DNA of 64,000 bases from Zoogloeaceae bacterium (GTDB taxonomy: Bacteria > Pseudomonadota > Gammaproteobacteria > Burkholderiales > Rhodocyclaceae): positions 776,061 through 840,060 of the forward strand of contig JACKMA010000003.1 in assembly GCA_024235635.1 (NCBI GenBank), in the 5' to 3' direction. Of this stretch, positions 11,639-19,665 are shown piece by piece. The stretch's first letter is position 1; every line of letters starts with the position of its first letter. The notes beneath the pieces were generated by a model. That model was given only the letters and a program-made list of their open reading frames with translations, searched no databases and was not told the origin of the DNA. Made by a program: the position numbers and the translations under genes.

Positions 11639-12751
11639 ATGAGCCGTTTGTTCTCGCCCGCCCGCATCGGTCCCCTCGAACTCCAGAACCGGATCGTCGT
11701 CGCGCCGATGTGCCAGTACTCGGCCGCCGACGGCTGCGCTACCGACTGGCACCTGATGCATCTCGGGCAACTCGCCTTGTCGGGTGCGGCGCTGTTGATC
11801 ACCGAAGCGACCGCGGTGCTGCCGGAGGGGCGCATCTCGCCGCTCGATCTCGGCCTCTATGACGATGCCAAGGAAGCTGCCCTCGCCCGCGTGCTCGGCG
11901 CCGTGCGTCGCTATTCGTCGATGCCGATCGGCGTGCAGCTGGCCCATGCCGGCCGCAAGGCGTCGGTACGTCCGCCGTGGCAGGGAGGCACGCAACTCGC
12001 ACCGGACGCGGGTGGCTGGCAGACCGTCGCGCCGTCGGCGGTTCCCCAGGTCGCAGGCGATCGTCCGCCTCACGTGCTCGAACCGGCGGCCATCGCCCGC
12101 GTCGTCGCCGCCTTCGCCGACGCTGCGCGCCGCGCGGTGCGCCTCGGTGTCGATCTGATCGAACTGCATGCGGCCCATGGCTACCTGCTGCACCAGTTCC
12201 TGTCACCGCTGGCCAACCGGCGCGACGATGGCTACGGCGGCCCGCTCGATAATCGCATGCGCCTGGCACTCGAAGTCTTCGACGCGGTCCGGCAGGTCGT
12301 CCCGTCGGGCAAGGCGCTCGGCATCCGCGTTTCGGCCTGCGACTGGGTCGAGGACGGCTGGGATCTGGAACAGTGCATCGAACTCGCGCGTGCCCTGGAC
12401 CGTCGTGGCTGCGATTTCATCCATGTTTCCAGTGGTGGTATCTCGGCCGCCCAGAAGATCACGCTGGAACCGGGCTATCAGATTCCGTTCGCCGAAGCGA
12501 TCAAGCGCCGGGTATCGATGCCGGTGATCGGCGTCGGTCTGATCACCGAAGCCGAACACGCCGAGTCGATCGTTGCCGACGGACGCGCGGATTTCGTCGC
12601 GCTCGCCCGCGGCCTGCTGTACGACCCGCGCTGGCCCTGGCATGCCGCCGCCAGGCTCGGCGCCCAGGTCAGTGCGCCACCGCAATACTGGCGCTGCGAG
12701 CCCGCTGCCCATCGTGGGCTGTTCGCCGGCACGCAAGCACCCGTGCGCTAG
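11639..12751 (+). CDS. NADH:flavin oxidoreductase, Old Yellow Enzyme family (YqjM-like)
   Basis: A 370-residue cytoplasmic FMN enzyme that reduces activated carbon-carbon double bonds using NAD(P)H. It is of the YqjM class: the short N-terminus gives PMCQYSA with Cys25, the redox-tuning cysteine of that class, and IELHAAHGYLLHQFLSP carries the substrate-anchoring His177 and His180. NRRDDGYGGPLDNRMRL and IGVGLITEAEHAE (phosphate-binding region) complete the family pattern. ATG 11639 has GGAG about 9 bases upstream; the open frame extends further upstream but without coding character. The stop overlaps by 4 bases the end of the convergent gene at 12748. Confidence 0.93.
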   Translation: MSRLFSPARIGPLELQNRIVVAPMCQYSAADGCATDWHLMHLGQLALSGAALLITEATAVLPEGRISPLDLGLYDDAKEAALARVLGAVRRYSSMPIGVQLAHAGRKASVRPPWQGGTQLAPDAGGWQTVAPSAVPQVAGDRPPHVLEPAAIARVVAAFADAARRAVRLGVDLIELHAAHGYLLHQFLSPLANRRDDGYGGPLDNRMRLALEVFDAVRQVVPSGKALGIRVSACDWVEDGWDLEQCIELARALDRRGCDFIHVSSGGISAAQKITLEPGYQIPFAEAIKRRVSMPVIGVGLITEAEHAESIVADGRADFVALARGLLYDPRWPWHAAARLGAQVSAPPQYWRCEPAAHRGLFAGTQAPVR

Positions 12752-13032
12752 CGGCCGGCCGGGCGCGCAGGTTCCAGCCGTTCGATCTGCGCCGAGGTCA
12801 GGCCGGCGGCGGTGGTGGCGGTGCCATCGCCGCAGCTCCACCACATGCTGACCCACATCAGCCCGTGTTCGTCGATACGATCGACCTCGCACTCGCTGCC
12901 GATCATGAACGCGATCATCTCGGCATCGTCCTCGTCCATGTCGTGGTACGGGGTCACCCCGAGCACGCGTACGCGGTCGCCGACGGCGACCGTGCAGCCA
13001 TGGCGATCCATCGCGGGAAACTTGTCCGACAT
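12748..13032 (-). CDS. Small uncharacterised cytoplasmic protein with KOW/SH3-like start
   Basis: A 94-residue acidic protein without signal peptide or membrane segment. The start at 13032 is supported by AGGAG 8 bases upstream. The segment TVAVGDRVRVLGVTPYHDMD resembles the opening of small SH3/KOW-type barrels, and EVDRIDEHGLMWVSMWW follows as further beta strands. I do not recognise the family and make no functional claim. The gene ends inside the last codon region of the convergent OYE gene (4-base overlap). Confidence 0.65.
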   Translation of the reverse strand: MSDKFPAMDRHGCTVAVGDRVRVLGVTPYHDMDEDDAEMIAFMIGSECEVDRIDEHGLMWVSMWWSCGDGTATTAAGLTSAQIERLEPARPAGR

Positions 13033-13266
13033 CTGCAGGCTCCTGTTCGAATGTCGCCCATGCGACATCCGAGAGGGCGTCGCAGGTTATTGAATCATCG
13101 AATTTTGTTCCGGTACGGCTGGCGCCCCTAAACGGCTTTCTGCAAGTGGATGCAAGGCCCGTGCCGCAGTGCGCCCAGGCACACGATCGACGGCGACCGG
13201 GCACCCGTGGTCGGCGCCGCGGCGCTAGTATTGAAGCTGGGCGCCGCGATGCTGCGGAGGATTGCC

Positions 13267-14778
13267 ATGCGTTACCGCTTCGACCGATTCGAGCTCGACA
13301 CCGAACGATTCGCACTGGCCCGGTCTGGCCGGGCGCTCGCGGTCGAGCCCAAGGTGTTCGATCTGCTTGCCCATTTCGTGGCGAACCCGGGCCGGGTATG
13401 CTCGATCGACGATCTGGTGTGCGAAGTCTGGCATGGACGGGTGGTATCCGATACAACCGTCGCCACCTGCATCAAGAACGCGCGCAAGGCACTCGGTGAC
13501 AGCGGCGACGCGCAGCGGCTGATCAAAACCGTGCGCGGACGGGGCTATGCCTTCGAGGCCGTGGTCCAGGTCGACGCCGGGCCGCAGGCGCCTCTGCCGC
13601 AGACACCAGCCTATCGCGCGCCTTCCCTGCTGCTGATGCCGCTGCGGGCGGATGGCGGCGACGCGGCCGCTGTGCGCCTCGGGGAGGCCGTGCGCGACGA
13701 GGTGGCGGCGATCCTCGGGCGAATTCCGCTGCTGCGCATCGCGGTCCATGCGCCATGGCAGCAGCAGGCGATCGCACCGGCCGCCCGCGCGCTTCACGAA
13801 CAGCTGGGCGCGGACTTCCTGCTCGACGGCTCGCTGCATTCGGCCGGCGACGGCTTTCGACTGAGCATGCAGCTGGTCGACGCCCGCAGCGGATTTCAAT
13901 GCTGGTCCAGTCGCTTCGCGCTGGCCGGTCCGCTCGACCACGCGCTGTCCGAAGCGCCGGTGGCGGTCGTCGCTCGGCTGGAACCCCATCTGGTGCGCGC
14001 GATTCACGACTCGGTGCGCGCGTCGTCCGGTGAATCGAGCGCCCAGCGGCTGTTCCTCGAGGCCTACGGCGTGCTCGGGCTCAAGGGGTGGCAGCGAGAG
14101 GGGTTCGCCGAAGCGGCCGACCTGCTTCGCCGAAGTGCGCAGGCCGATCCCGGCTTCGCTCTGACGCCGGCCTTCCTGGCACTGGTCTGCGGGCTCGGAC
14201 AGCGGATCGGATTGATCGGGTCGCGCGATGAGGCGATCGCCGAAGCCGAGGCGGCGGCGTCGCTGGCGATGCGACTCGACCCGCTGGACCCGACGGTGCT
14301 GGGCTATGCTGGTTGCTCGCTGGCCGACATCGGCCAGGCGGAGCGGGCGCTGCCGATCCTGCGTCAGGCGGTCGAACTCGACGCAGCCAATGCCCAGGCC
14401 TGGGCGGCGTTGGGTTCCGCCTGCATGCTCGCCGGCGACCTCGAGCAAGGGGTGCACCATCTCGCCCACGGCATCGAAATCAGCCCGCTCGACAGCCGGC
14501 TTTCGTTCTGGGGCACCTTTCTCGCGATGGGCCTGCTCGCCCTCGGTCGGGTCGACGAAGCCCGCGGCCAGGCCGAACTCGCGTGCCAGCGGGACGCACG
14601 CTGCGCATTCGCGCGCCTGGCGCAGGCCGCGATCCGGCTGAGCTGCGGCGACGCCCATGGCGCCGGCGCGGCTGTACACGAAGCCTTTCGTCTCGATCCC
14701 GCGCTCTCGCCCGAGCAGATCGCGTCAGTCACCGGACGGCGGGCGGCCGCGGCACTGCTCGCCCTGCGCCCGACCTGA
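13267..14778 (+). CDS. Winged-helix transcriptional regulator with TPR-like repeats (CadC/TolB-type)
   Basis: A 503-residue regulator. Residues 1-102 form an OmpR/CadC-type winged helix: YRFDRFELDTERFALAR, VEPKVFDLLAHFVANPGR, then TVATCIKNARKALGD (recognition helix) and IKTVRGRGYAFEA (wing). A TolB-like alpha/beta region of about residues 118-250 follows (FLLDGSLHSAGDGFRLSMQL), and then helical TPR-like repeats to the C-terminus (AVELDAANAQAWAALGSACM). No membrane helix separates the parts, unlike CadC itself. ATG 13267 is supported by GGAGG 6 bases upstream. The adjacent methyltransferase pair on the same strand may be its target, but this is only suggested by proximity. Confidence 0.85.
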   Translation: MRYRFDRFELDTERFALARSGRALAVEPKVFDLLAHFVANPGRVCSIDDLVCEVWHGRVVSDTTVATCIKNARKALGDSGDAQRLIKTVRGRGYAFEAVVQVDAGPQAPLPQTPAYRAPSLLLMPLRADGGDAAAVRLGEAVRDEVAAILGRIPLLRIAVHAPWQQQAIAPAARALHEQLGADFLLDGSLHSAGDGFRLSMQLVDARSGFQCWSSRFALAGPLDHALSEAPVAVVARLEPHLVRAIHDSVRASSGESSAQRLFLEAYGVLGLKGWQREGFAEAADLLRRSAQADPGFALTPAFLALVCGLGQRIGLIGSRDEAIAEAEAAASLAMRLDPLDPTVLGYAGCSLADIGQAERALPILRQAVELDAANAQAWAALGSACMLAGDLEQGVHHLAHGIEISPLDSRLSFWGTFLAMGLLALGRVDEARGQAELACQRDARCAFARLAQAAIRLSCGDAHGAGAAVHEAFRLDPALSPEQIASVTGRRAAAALLALRPT

Positions 14779-14936
14779 ATTCGGACCGGCACCGATCCGA
14801 TCCCCATCGAATCCCCACACCGCCCACAAGTGGGCCGCCGAATCGCTGCGTAGTCTCTCTTCCGTGGTCCGAGCAGTCGCGAATCCTGCGACCGGCACGA
14901 TGATCCGCAAGCCCGAAACCCATAGGAGAGACCATC

Positions 14937-15770
14937 ATGGAAAGCGCCACCCTCGAACGATCCGCCACCCCCGATTTCACGGTGATCAAGCAGCGTCAGC
15001 GAGCGACCTGGAGCGCCGGCGACTATGGTCGCATCGGCGTCACCCTCCAGATCACCGGCGAGAGCCTGTGCGAAGCCCTCGACCTGCGGGCCGGCGAGCG
15101 GGTCCTCGACGTCGCCGCTGGCAACGGCAACGCCACACTCGCCGCAGCGCGGCGCTTCTGCACGGTGACGTCGACCGACTACGTTGAAGCCCTGCTGGCG
15201 CAGTCGCAGGCCCGGTCGCGAGCCGAAGGCCTGCCGGTCGAATATCGGCAGGCCGATGCCGAAGCGCTGCCGTTCGCTGCAGCCAGCTTCGATACCGTGG
15301 TGTCCACCTTCGGCGTGATGTTCACCCCTGACCAGCAAAGGGCCGCCGACGAACTGCAGCGGGTGTGCCGTCCGGGCGGACGGATCGGCCTTGCGAGCTG
15401 GACGCCGGATGGCTTCATCGGTCGCCTGTTCAAGGTCATCGGTCGCCATGTCGCACCGCCCCCGGGCCTGAGTTCGCCAGCGGCCTGGGGTACGCGCGGG
15501 TTCATCGAGCGCTGCTTCGGCGAGTCGGCGCTGCGCATCGAGACCGCGACGCGCCGCTTTGTCTTTCGCTACCAGTCGCCAGCGCATTTCGTCGATGTCT
15601 TCGCCAATTGGTACGGGCCGGTGCTGAAGGCATTCGAGGCGCTCGACGGAGGGCGTCGCGCGGCACTTCGGCAGGACATCCTGCAACTGATCGATGCGTT
15701 CAACGTCGCCGACGACGGCACCATGAAAGTGCCGTCGGATTACCTCGAAATCGTCATTCATCGTCGCTGA
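14937..15770 (+). CDS. SAM-dependent class I methyltransferase, paralog A
   Basis: A 277-residue cytoplasmic methyltransferase. Motif I, which binds SAM, is VLDVAAGNGNATLAAAR; the acidic residue of motif II follows in TSTDYVEALL; motif III/post-motif elements are ADAEALPFAAASFDTVVSTF and CRPGGRIGLASWTPDGFIG. The start has GGAGAG 9 bases upstream. The neighbour at 15836 encodes a paralog of the same length and layout, so the two arose by tandem duplication. The substrate is unknown; WSAGDYGRIG and the GNGN-type motif I are shared by both copies. Confidence 0.9.
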   Translation: MESATLERSATPDFTVIKQRQRATWSAGDYGRIGVTLQITGESLCEALDLRAGERVLDVAAGNGNATLAAARRFCTVTSTDYVEALLAQSQARSRAEGLPVEYRQADAEALPFAAASFDTVVSTFGVMFTPDQQRAADELQRVCRPGGRIGLASWTPDGFIGRLFKVIGRHVAPPPGLSSPAAWGTRGFIERCFGESALRIETATRRFVFRYQSPAHFVDVFANWYGPVLKAFEALDGGRRAALRQDILQLIDAFNVADDGTMKVPSDYLEIVIHRR

Positions 15771-15776
15771 GAACCG

Positions 15777-15802
15777 CCGGCCCCGGCGTCGGCCGGGGCC
15801 GG
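15777..15802. other. Strong hairpin between the paralogous methyltransferase genes
   Basis: A perfect 10-base inverted repeat (CCGGCCCCGG / CCGGGGCCGG) with a 6-base loop lies 6 bases after the first methyltransferase stop and 33 bases before the second start. No T-run follows, so it is probably not an intrinsic terminator; it could be an attenuating or mRNA-stabilising stem. Confidence 0.6.
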
Positions 15803-15835
15803 CTCAGCCCATCACCGATTCCAGGAGAACAGATC

Positions 15836-16663
15836 ATGAATCGTGCAATCGAAACCATCGCACCCGAACAGTTGGGTGCTCTCAAGGCCGGCCTGCAGCG
15901 GACCTGGGCCGCCGGCGACTATTCGCGCATCGGCACCACCCTGCAGATCGTCGGCGAGCGTCTGGCCGAATCGATGGATCTCGCGGCAGGCATGCGGGTG
16001 CTCGACATCGCCGCCGGCAATGGCAATGCCTCGCTGGCGGCCGCCCGGCGCTGGTGCGACGTGACCGCCACCGACATCGTGCCGGCCCTGCTCGAACAAT
16101 TGTCGGTGCGCGCCACGGCCGAAGGTCTCGACATCGCGTGTCGGGCGGCCGACGCCGAGAATCTGCCGTTTGCCGACGGCGTGATGGATGCGACGATGTC
16201 CACCTTCGGCGCGATGTTCGCACCGGACCAGGCACGGGCCGCCGCCGAGCTGGTCCGGGTGACCCGGCCGGGCGGCCGGATCGGCATCGCCAACTGGACA
16301 CCGGACGGCTTCGTCGGGCGCTTCTTCGAACTGCTCGTCCACTACAATCCGCCGCCGCCGGGGCTGCCGATGCCGACCCGCTGGGGTGTCGAGACCTTCG
16401 TCGACCGGTACTTCGCCAGCCACTGCGCCGACGCGACGATCAGGCGCCGCGACTATGTTTTCCGCTACCGTTCGCCGCAGCATTGGCTGACGGTGTTCAG
16501 CCAGTGCTGCGGCATGACGCGGCGCACGCTGGCCGGCCTCGGACCGGCGCACCAGCGATCCTTGCAGCAGGACATCCTGCGACTGATCGACGCATTCAAC
16601 CGGGCCGGCGACGGCACGATGGTGGTGGCTTCCGATTACCTGGAAGTGGTATTGCGACGCTGA
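15836..16663 (+). CDS. SAM-dependent class I methyltransferase, paralog B
   Basis: A 275-residue paralog of the preceding gene, aligned over its whole length: TWAAGDYSRIGTTLQIVGE, motif I VLDIAAGNGNASLAAAR, TATDIVPALLEQL, RPGGRIGIANWTPDGFVGR and a matching C-terminus (QQDILRLIDAFNRAGDGTM). The start at 15836 has AGGAGAA 8 bases upstream, better than any upstream in-frame codon. It is likely cotranscribed with paralog A across a 65-base gap that contains a hairpin. The two copies differ most in the region after the SAM fold, as expected if they have divergent substrates. Confidence 0.9.
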   Translation: MNRAIETIAPEQLGALKAGLQRTWAAGDYSRIGTTLQIVGERLAESMDLAAGMRVLDIAAGNGNASLAAARRWCDVTATDIVPALLEQLSVRATAEGLDIACRAADAENLPFADGVMDATMSTFGAMFAPDQARAAAELVRVTRPGGRIGIANWTPDGFVGRFFELLVHYNPPPPGLPMPTRWGVETFVDRYFASHCADATIRRRDYVFRYRSPQHWLTVFSQCCGMTRRTLAGLGPAHQRSLQQDILRLIDAFNRAGDGTMVVASDYLEVVLRR

Positions 16664-16765
16664 ATCCGCCCCCGCCCGACCGCGCCGCCCGGGCGGCGGG
16701 TCGCGGCCTGTGCGAGAATCGGCTCCGGCTTGTTCGTGACCCGGATGGCCGGAGCCCGAAACGAC

Positions 16766-17053
16766 ATGACCCGCAGCATTCTCAAGTTGGCAACCCTCGT
16801 CGTGGCAGTCATTGCGGCTGCACTGGCGCTGAATCCGTCACCGGAGATGCACCGGGAGACGATCAGCCGGGCACTGTCGTCCCGCAGCGAGATCGCATCG
16901 CTGCTCCGGCTCGGTCGCCTCACCGCATTCTTCTCCGAATACCATTCGCTGGCCGTTGCTTCGTACACCACGGTCGATGGCAAGGTGGTCTCGATCGGCG
17001 CGTTCGGCTACGTCCACGTGCGCGATCGAGACGTCGGTCGCGCAATCGACTGA
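16766..17053 (+). CDS. Small membrane-anchored or secreted protein (DUF4359-like)
   Basis: A 95-residue protein with an N-terminal hydrophobic helix (LKLATLVVAVIAAALAL) that may be an anchor or uncleaved signal. It is followed by NPSPEMHRE, a basic helix, and FFSEYHSLAVASYTTVDGKVVSIGAFGYVHV. The NP start after the helix and the ending beta hairpin around GxFG recall DUF4359 proteins; this is my recollection and not a firm assignment. ATG 16766 is preferred to an upstream TTG/ATG because it places the helix at the N-terminus. It is convergent with the GST gene, 22 bases away. Confidence 0.65.
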   Translation: MTRSILKLATLVVAVIAAALALNPSPEMHRETISRALSSRSEIASLLRLGRLTAFFSEYHSLAVASYTTVDGKVVSIGAFGYVHVRDRDVGRAID

Positions 17054-17075
17054 ACCGACCCGGACGTGACCGGTG

Positions 17076-18023
17076 TCAGCGGCCGATACCGGTCAGGTAG
17101 TCCGGCGTCGGCCCGACCGGTACGATCCCGTTCGGATTGAGGGCCTTGATCGAGTAGTAGCCGGCCTTGATGTGTTCCGGCCGTACGCTGGCGGCGAAGG
17201 CCGGAATCGCCATCAGCCGATGCAGGTAGGCCAGGACCGACGGGTAGGCCGACAGCGGCCGCAGGTTGCACTTGAACAGGCCGTAATAGGCCAGCTCGAA
17301 GCGGATCAGCGTGACGAAGGCGCGGATGTCGCTTTCGGTGAGTTGCTCGCCGACCAGCCAGGTGCTCTGACCGAGCCGCCGCTCGAGCCAGTCCAGGGTC
17401 GCGAAGACCTGGGACACGGCCTCTTCGTAGGCCGTCTGGCTGGTCGCGAAGCCGGCGCGGTAGACGCCATTGTTGAAGTCGTCGTAGAGGCGGCCGTTGC
17501 AGGCGTCGATCGCATCGGCGAGCGCGGGGGGGCGCAGGATGACGTCGTCACCGGCGAGTTCGCCGAAGTCCTGGTCGAGAATGCGCAGGATGTCGGACGA
17601 TTCATTGTTGACGATCGTCCCTTCGCGCTTGTCCCAGAGCACCGGCACCGTCGCCCGTCCGGTGTAGGTCGGGTCGGCGGTGCTGTAGATCTGGTGGAGA
17701 TAGCGCGCGCCGTTTTCGCGATCGAGGTCGCTGCCGAATTCACCGGTGAATGCCCAGCCCTGGTCCGACAGGCGTGGGTCGACTACGCACAGGTCGACAA
17801 CCGATTGCAGCCCCTTCAAGCGCAGCGCGATCAGCGTTCGACTGGCCCACGGGCAGATGTAGGCGACGTAGAGCTGATAGCGCCCGCTTTCGGCGGCAAA
17901 GCCGCGCTCCGATGCGGCGCCGATGCGATCGCGGAAGCTCGAGCGCTGGCGCAGGAAGCGACCATCCTGATCGCTTTCCTGCACGGGTTGCCAATCGTCT
18001 GTCCAGCGTCCATTGACGAGCAC
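17076..18023 (-). CDS. Glutathionyl-hydroquinone reductase / Xi-class glutathione transferase
   Basis: A 315-residue cytoplasmic enzyme of the YqjG/PcpF type, which uses glutathione to reduce glutathionyl-hydroquinones. The active-site cysteine is Cys57 in VAYICPWASRTL, the signature of this class. TVPVLWDKREGTIVNNESSDI supplies the glutathione gamma-glutamyl contacts, and the C-terminal helical domain carries the typical RFELAYYGLFKCNLR and DYLTGIGR-type end. The start is GTG 18023: AGGAGG lies 5 bases upstream and no ATG in frame makes sense. Confidence 0.92.
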   Translation of the reverse strand: MLVNGRWTDDWQPVQESDQDGRFLRQRSSFRDRIGAASERGFAAESGRYQLYVAYICPWASRTLIALRLKGLQSVVDLCVVDPRLSDQGWAFTGEFGSDLDRENGARYLHQIYSTADPTYTGRATVPVLWDKREGTIVNNESSDILRILDQDFGELAGDDVILRPPALADAIDACNGRLYDDFNNGVYRAGFATSQTAYEEAVSQVFATLDWLERRLGQSTWLVGEQLTESDIRAFVTLIRFELAYYGLFKCNLRPLSAYPSVLAYLHRLMAIPAFAASVRPEHIKAGYYSIKALNPNGIVPVGPTPDYLTGIGR

Positions 18024-18317
18024 GGTTGCCTCCTGAGTTCTTCGCCTGATGCGGTAGCTGCCAGGGTATTGGACAATCGAAAGGCAACAAACAGTGACCC
18101 GCGCGAAATTCTGTCCCGATAAATGCAACAGTAGAACATCGCGCCGACTCCCACCGGCCTCACCGCGCTCGCGCCGGGGCCGGTCGTCGTCGAACGGCCG
18201 TCGCAAATCGGCGCGCCCGCCCGCTGGTGGCGCGAATCGTTAGACTGCGGTGACGGCGGCCGGCCAAGACACCCTCGGCCCGGTCCGGGATGCCGCTGAA
18301 ACCCACGGAGGACGACG

Positions 18318-18827
18318 ATGGGCTACGACCGCAGTTACTCCCGCGAAGAGATCCATCAGATGCTCTACCTGAGCGAGCGGCGCCTGCGGCCCACCGCGCC
18401 AGTGGCCAAGGCCCATACCGGCCACGCGATCAGCCAGCATACGGAACAGCGCGACGATCCCTTCGATCGTCGCCACATCCGCCAGGACTCCACCTTCGCC
18501 AGCCGCAAGGATCTGGTGCTGGCGGTCGAGGAGGCGCTGCACGCCAATGCGGGACAGGCCGAACTGGCGACGCTCAACAGCCATGGCGTCGATAGTTGCA
18601 AGATCGCGTTCCAGCTCAGCGCCACCCAGGGACGCATTCGCGCCGACGTGGTGTTGAACCCGATGGCCAAGGTGGGCAAGAAGCAAGTGCCGGCCCAGGG
18701 CCCGGCGCAATATCTTCGCAACGTGCCGGTGAACTCGGTGGTGCTGATCATCGACAAGCTGGCGCCGCCCGAATCCTGGGCACCGCTCCATTTCCAGACC
18801 GCTTTCCCGAAGGACGTGGACCATTAG
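18318..18827 (+). CDS. Stand-alone protein with possible BECR/RNase A-like toxin fold
   Basis: A 169-residue cytoplasmic protein without signal peptide. I do not recognise it as a named family, but its middle resembles the core of bacterial RNase A-like (CdiA-CT type) toxin domains. GHAISQHTEQ (His36, His41) is followed after a short arginine-rich stretch by RQDSTFASRKDLVLAVEEAL (Ser58, Thr59) and, near the end, LHFQTAFP, like the final strand of BECR-fold nucleases. This is pattern recognition only. Usual carriers are long polymorphic toxins; here the domain stands alone between a divergent GST gene and a convergent cyanase gene, and no immunity or antitoxin gene is adjacent. It could also be an inactive or domesticated relative. 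Confidence 0.6.
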   Translation: MGYDRSYSREEIHQMLYLSERRLRPTAPVAKAHTGHAISQHTEQRDDPFDRRHIRQDSTFASRKDLVLAVEEALHANAGQAELATLNSHGVDSCKIAFQLSATQGRIRADVVLNPMAKVGKKQVPAQGPAQYLRNVPVNSVVLIIDKLAPPESWAPLHFQTAFPKDVDH

Positions 18828-18875
18828 CGCTGGCCTGACCGCAACGGTGACCGATCGCGCGACCGCAGGCCGTGT

Positions 18876-19319
18876 TCAGTAGGTCTTGTAGGGCAGGAAC
18901 TTGCCGCTCATGACGATCTTTACGCGATCCCCCTTGGGATCGGGCTCTCGCGCGATGTCCATCGAGAAGTCGATCGCGCTCATGATGCCGTCGCCGAACT
19001 CTTCGTGGATCAGTTCCTTGATCGTCGTGCCATAGACGTTGATCAGCTCGTAGAAGCGGTAGATCAACGGGTCGGTCGGCACCGCGGTCGGCAGCGAGCC
19101 CTTGTACGGTACCTCCTGCAGCACCGCGACAGCGTCTTCGGGCAGCTCCAGCAGGTTGCCGATGGTGCCGGCCTGGGCGTCGCTCAGCGCCATCTGGCCG
19201 AGCAGTGCCGCGGTCGTCCATTCCTTGCTGAGTTCGAGCGCCTCGCCGAGATGGCGCCACGAGAGCTTCTTGCGTCGCTTGGCGTCGAGGATCAGTTGCG
19301 TGGCTTGGTCGCGCGTCAT
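18876..19319 (-). CDS. cynS: Cyanate hydratase (cyanase)
   Basis: A 147-residue enzyme that converts cyanate and bicarbonate to ammonia and carbon dioxide; the family forms decamers in the cytoplasm. An N-terminal helix-turn-helix-like domain (LSWRHLGEALELSKEWTTAAL) precedes the catalytic domain. The catalytic triad of E. coli cyanase (Arg96, Glu99, Ser122) is matched by Arg88 and Glu91 in LIYRFYELINVYG and Ser114 in GDGIMSAIDFSM. The start has GGAG upstream. Neither a cynT carbonic anhydrase nor a cynR regulator is next to it, so it is an orphan cyanase gene. Confidence 0.97.
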   Translation of the reverse strand: MTRDQATQLILDAKRRKKLSWRHLGEALELSKEWTTAALLGQMALSDAQAGTIGNLLELPEDAVAVLQEVPYKGSLPTAVPTDPLIYRFYELINVYGTTIKELIHEEFGDGIMSAIDFSMDIAREPDPKGDRVKIVMSGKFLPYKTY

Positions 19320-19665
19320 GGCATTTCTCCGAATCGGGGTGAGTGAGATCGGCGGCAGCGCGCGATCGCCGTCAGTCCGCGACCTGCCGCCACACGTGAT
19401 GTCGTCGCCTGGGCGCGCAAGGATCGCGCCAAGCCGGTCGCGGCCCGGATGAGCGGATTCCTGGGACATGCCGCACCGTCAGCAGACGTCACCGGCATCG
19501 AAACGGTGCATCGGCGCATGGGTTGCCCGATCGCGGTGCGTCGGCCCGTGAAGTCGCCGCTGGCGCCCGAAGGCGCGCAAAAAAAGGGGAAGGCCATGTG
19601 GCCTTCCCCCGAGGCCGGCCGTTGCCGGCCGGGCCCTTACGTGACGGCGATGATGCCGTTCGCGA
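19320..19665. other. Intergenic region between actP and cynS, with terminator
   Basis: About 345 bases on the minus-strand side between the end of actP and the start of cynS. It contains the actP terminator (listed separately), a second GC-rich stem next to it (about 19612-19631), and presumably the cynS promoter. No coding frame is convincing. Confidence 0.55.
19579..19609 (-). terminator. Rho-independent terminator of actP
   Basis: On the minus strand, a perfect 10-base stem (GGGGAAGGCC / GGCCTTCCCC) with a 4-base loop is followed by seven T residues. It lies about 57 bases after the actP stop and separates that transcript from cynS. Confidence 0.93.

Noticed and set aside
19612..19631. 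Second GC stem beside the actP terminator as an independent terminator
   Set aside because: No T-run on either strand; probably only secondary structure next to the real terminator.
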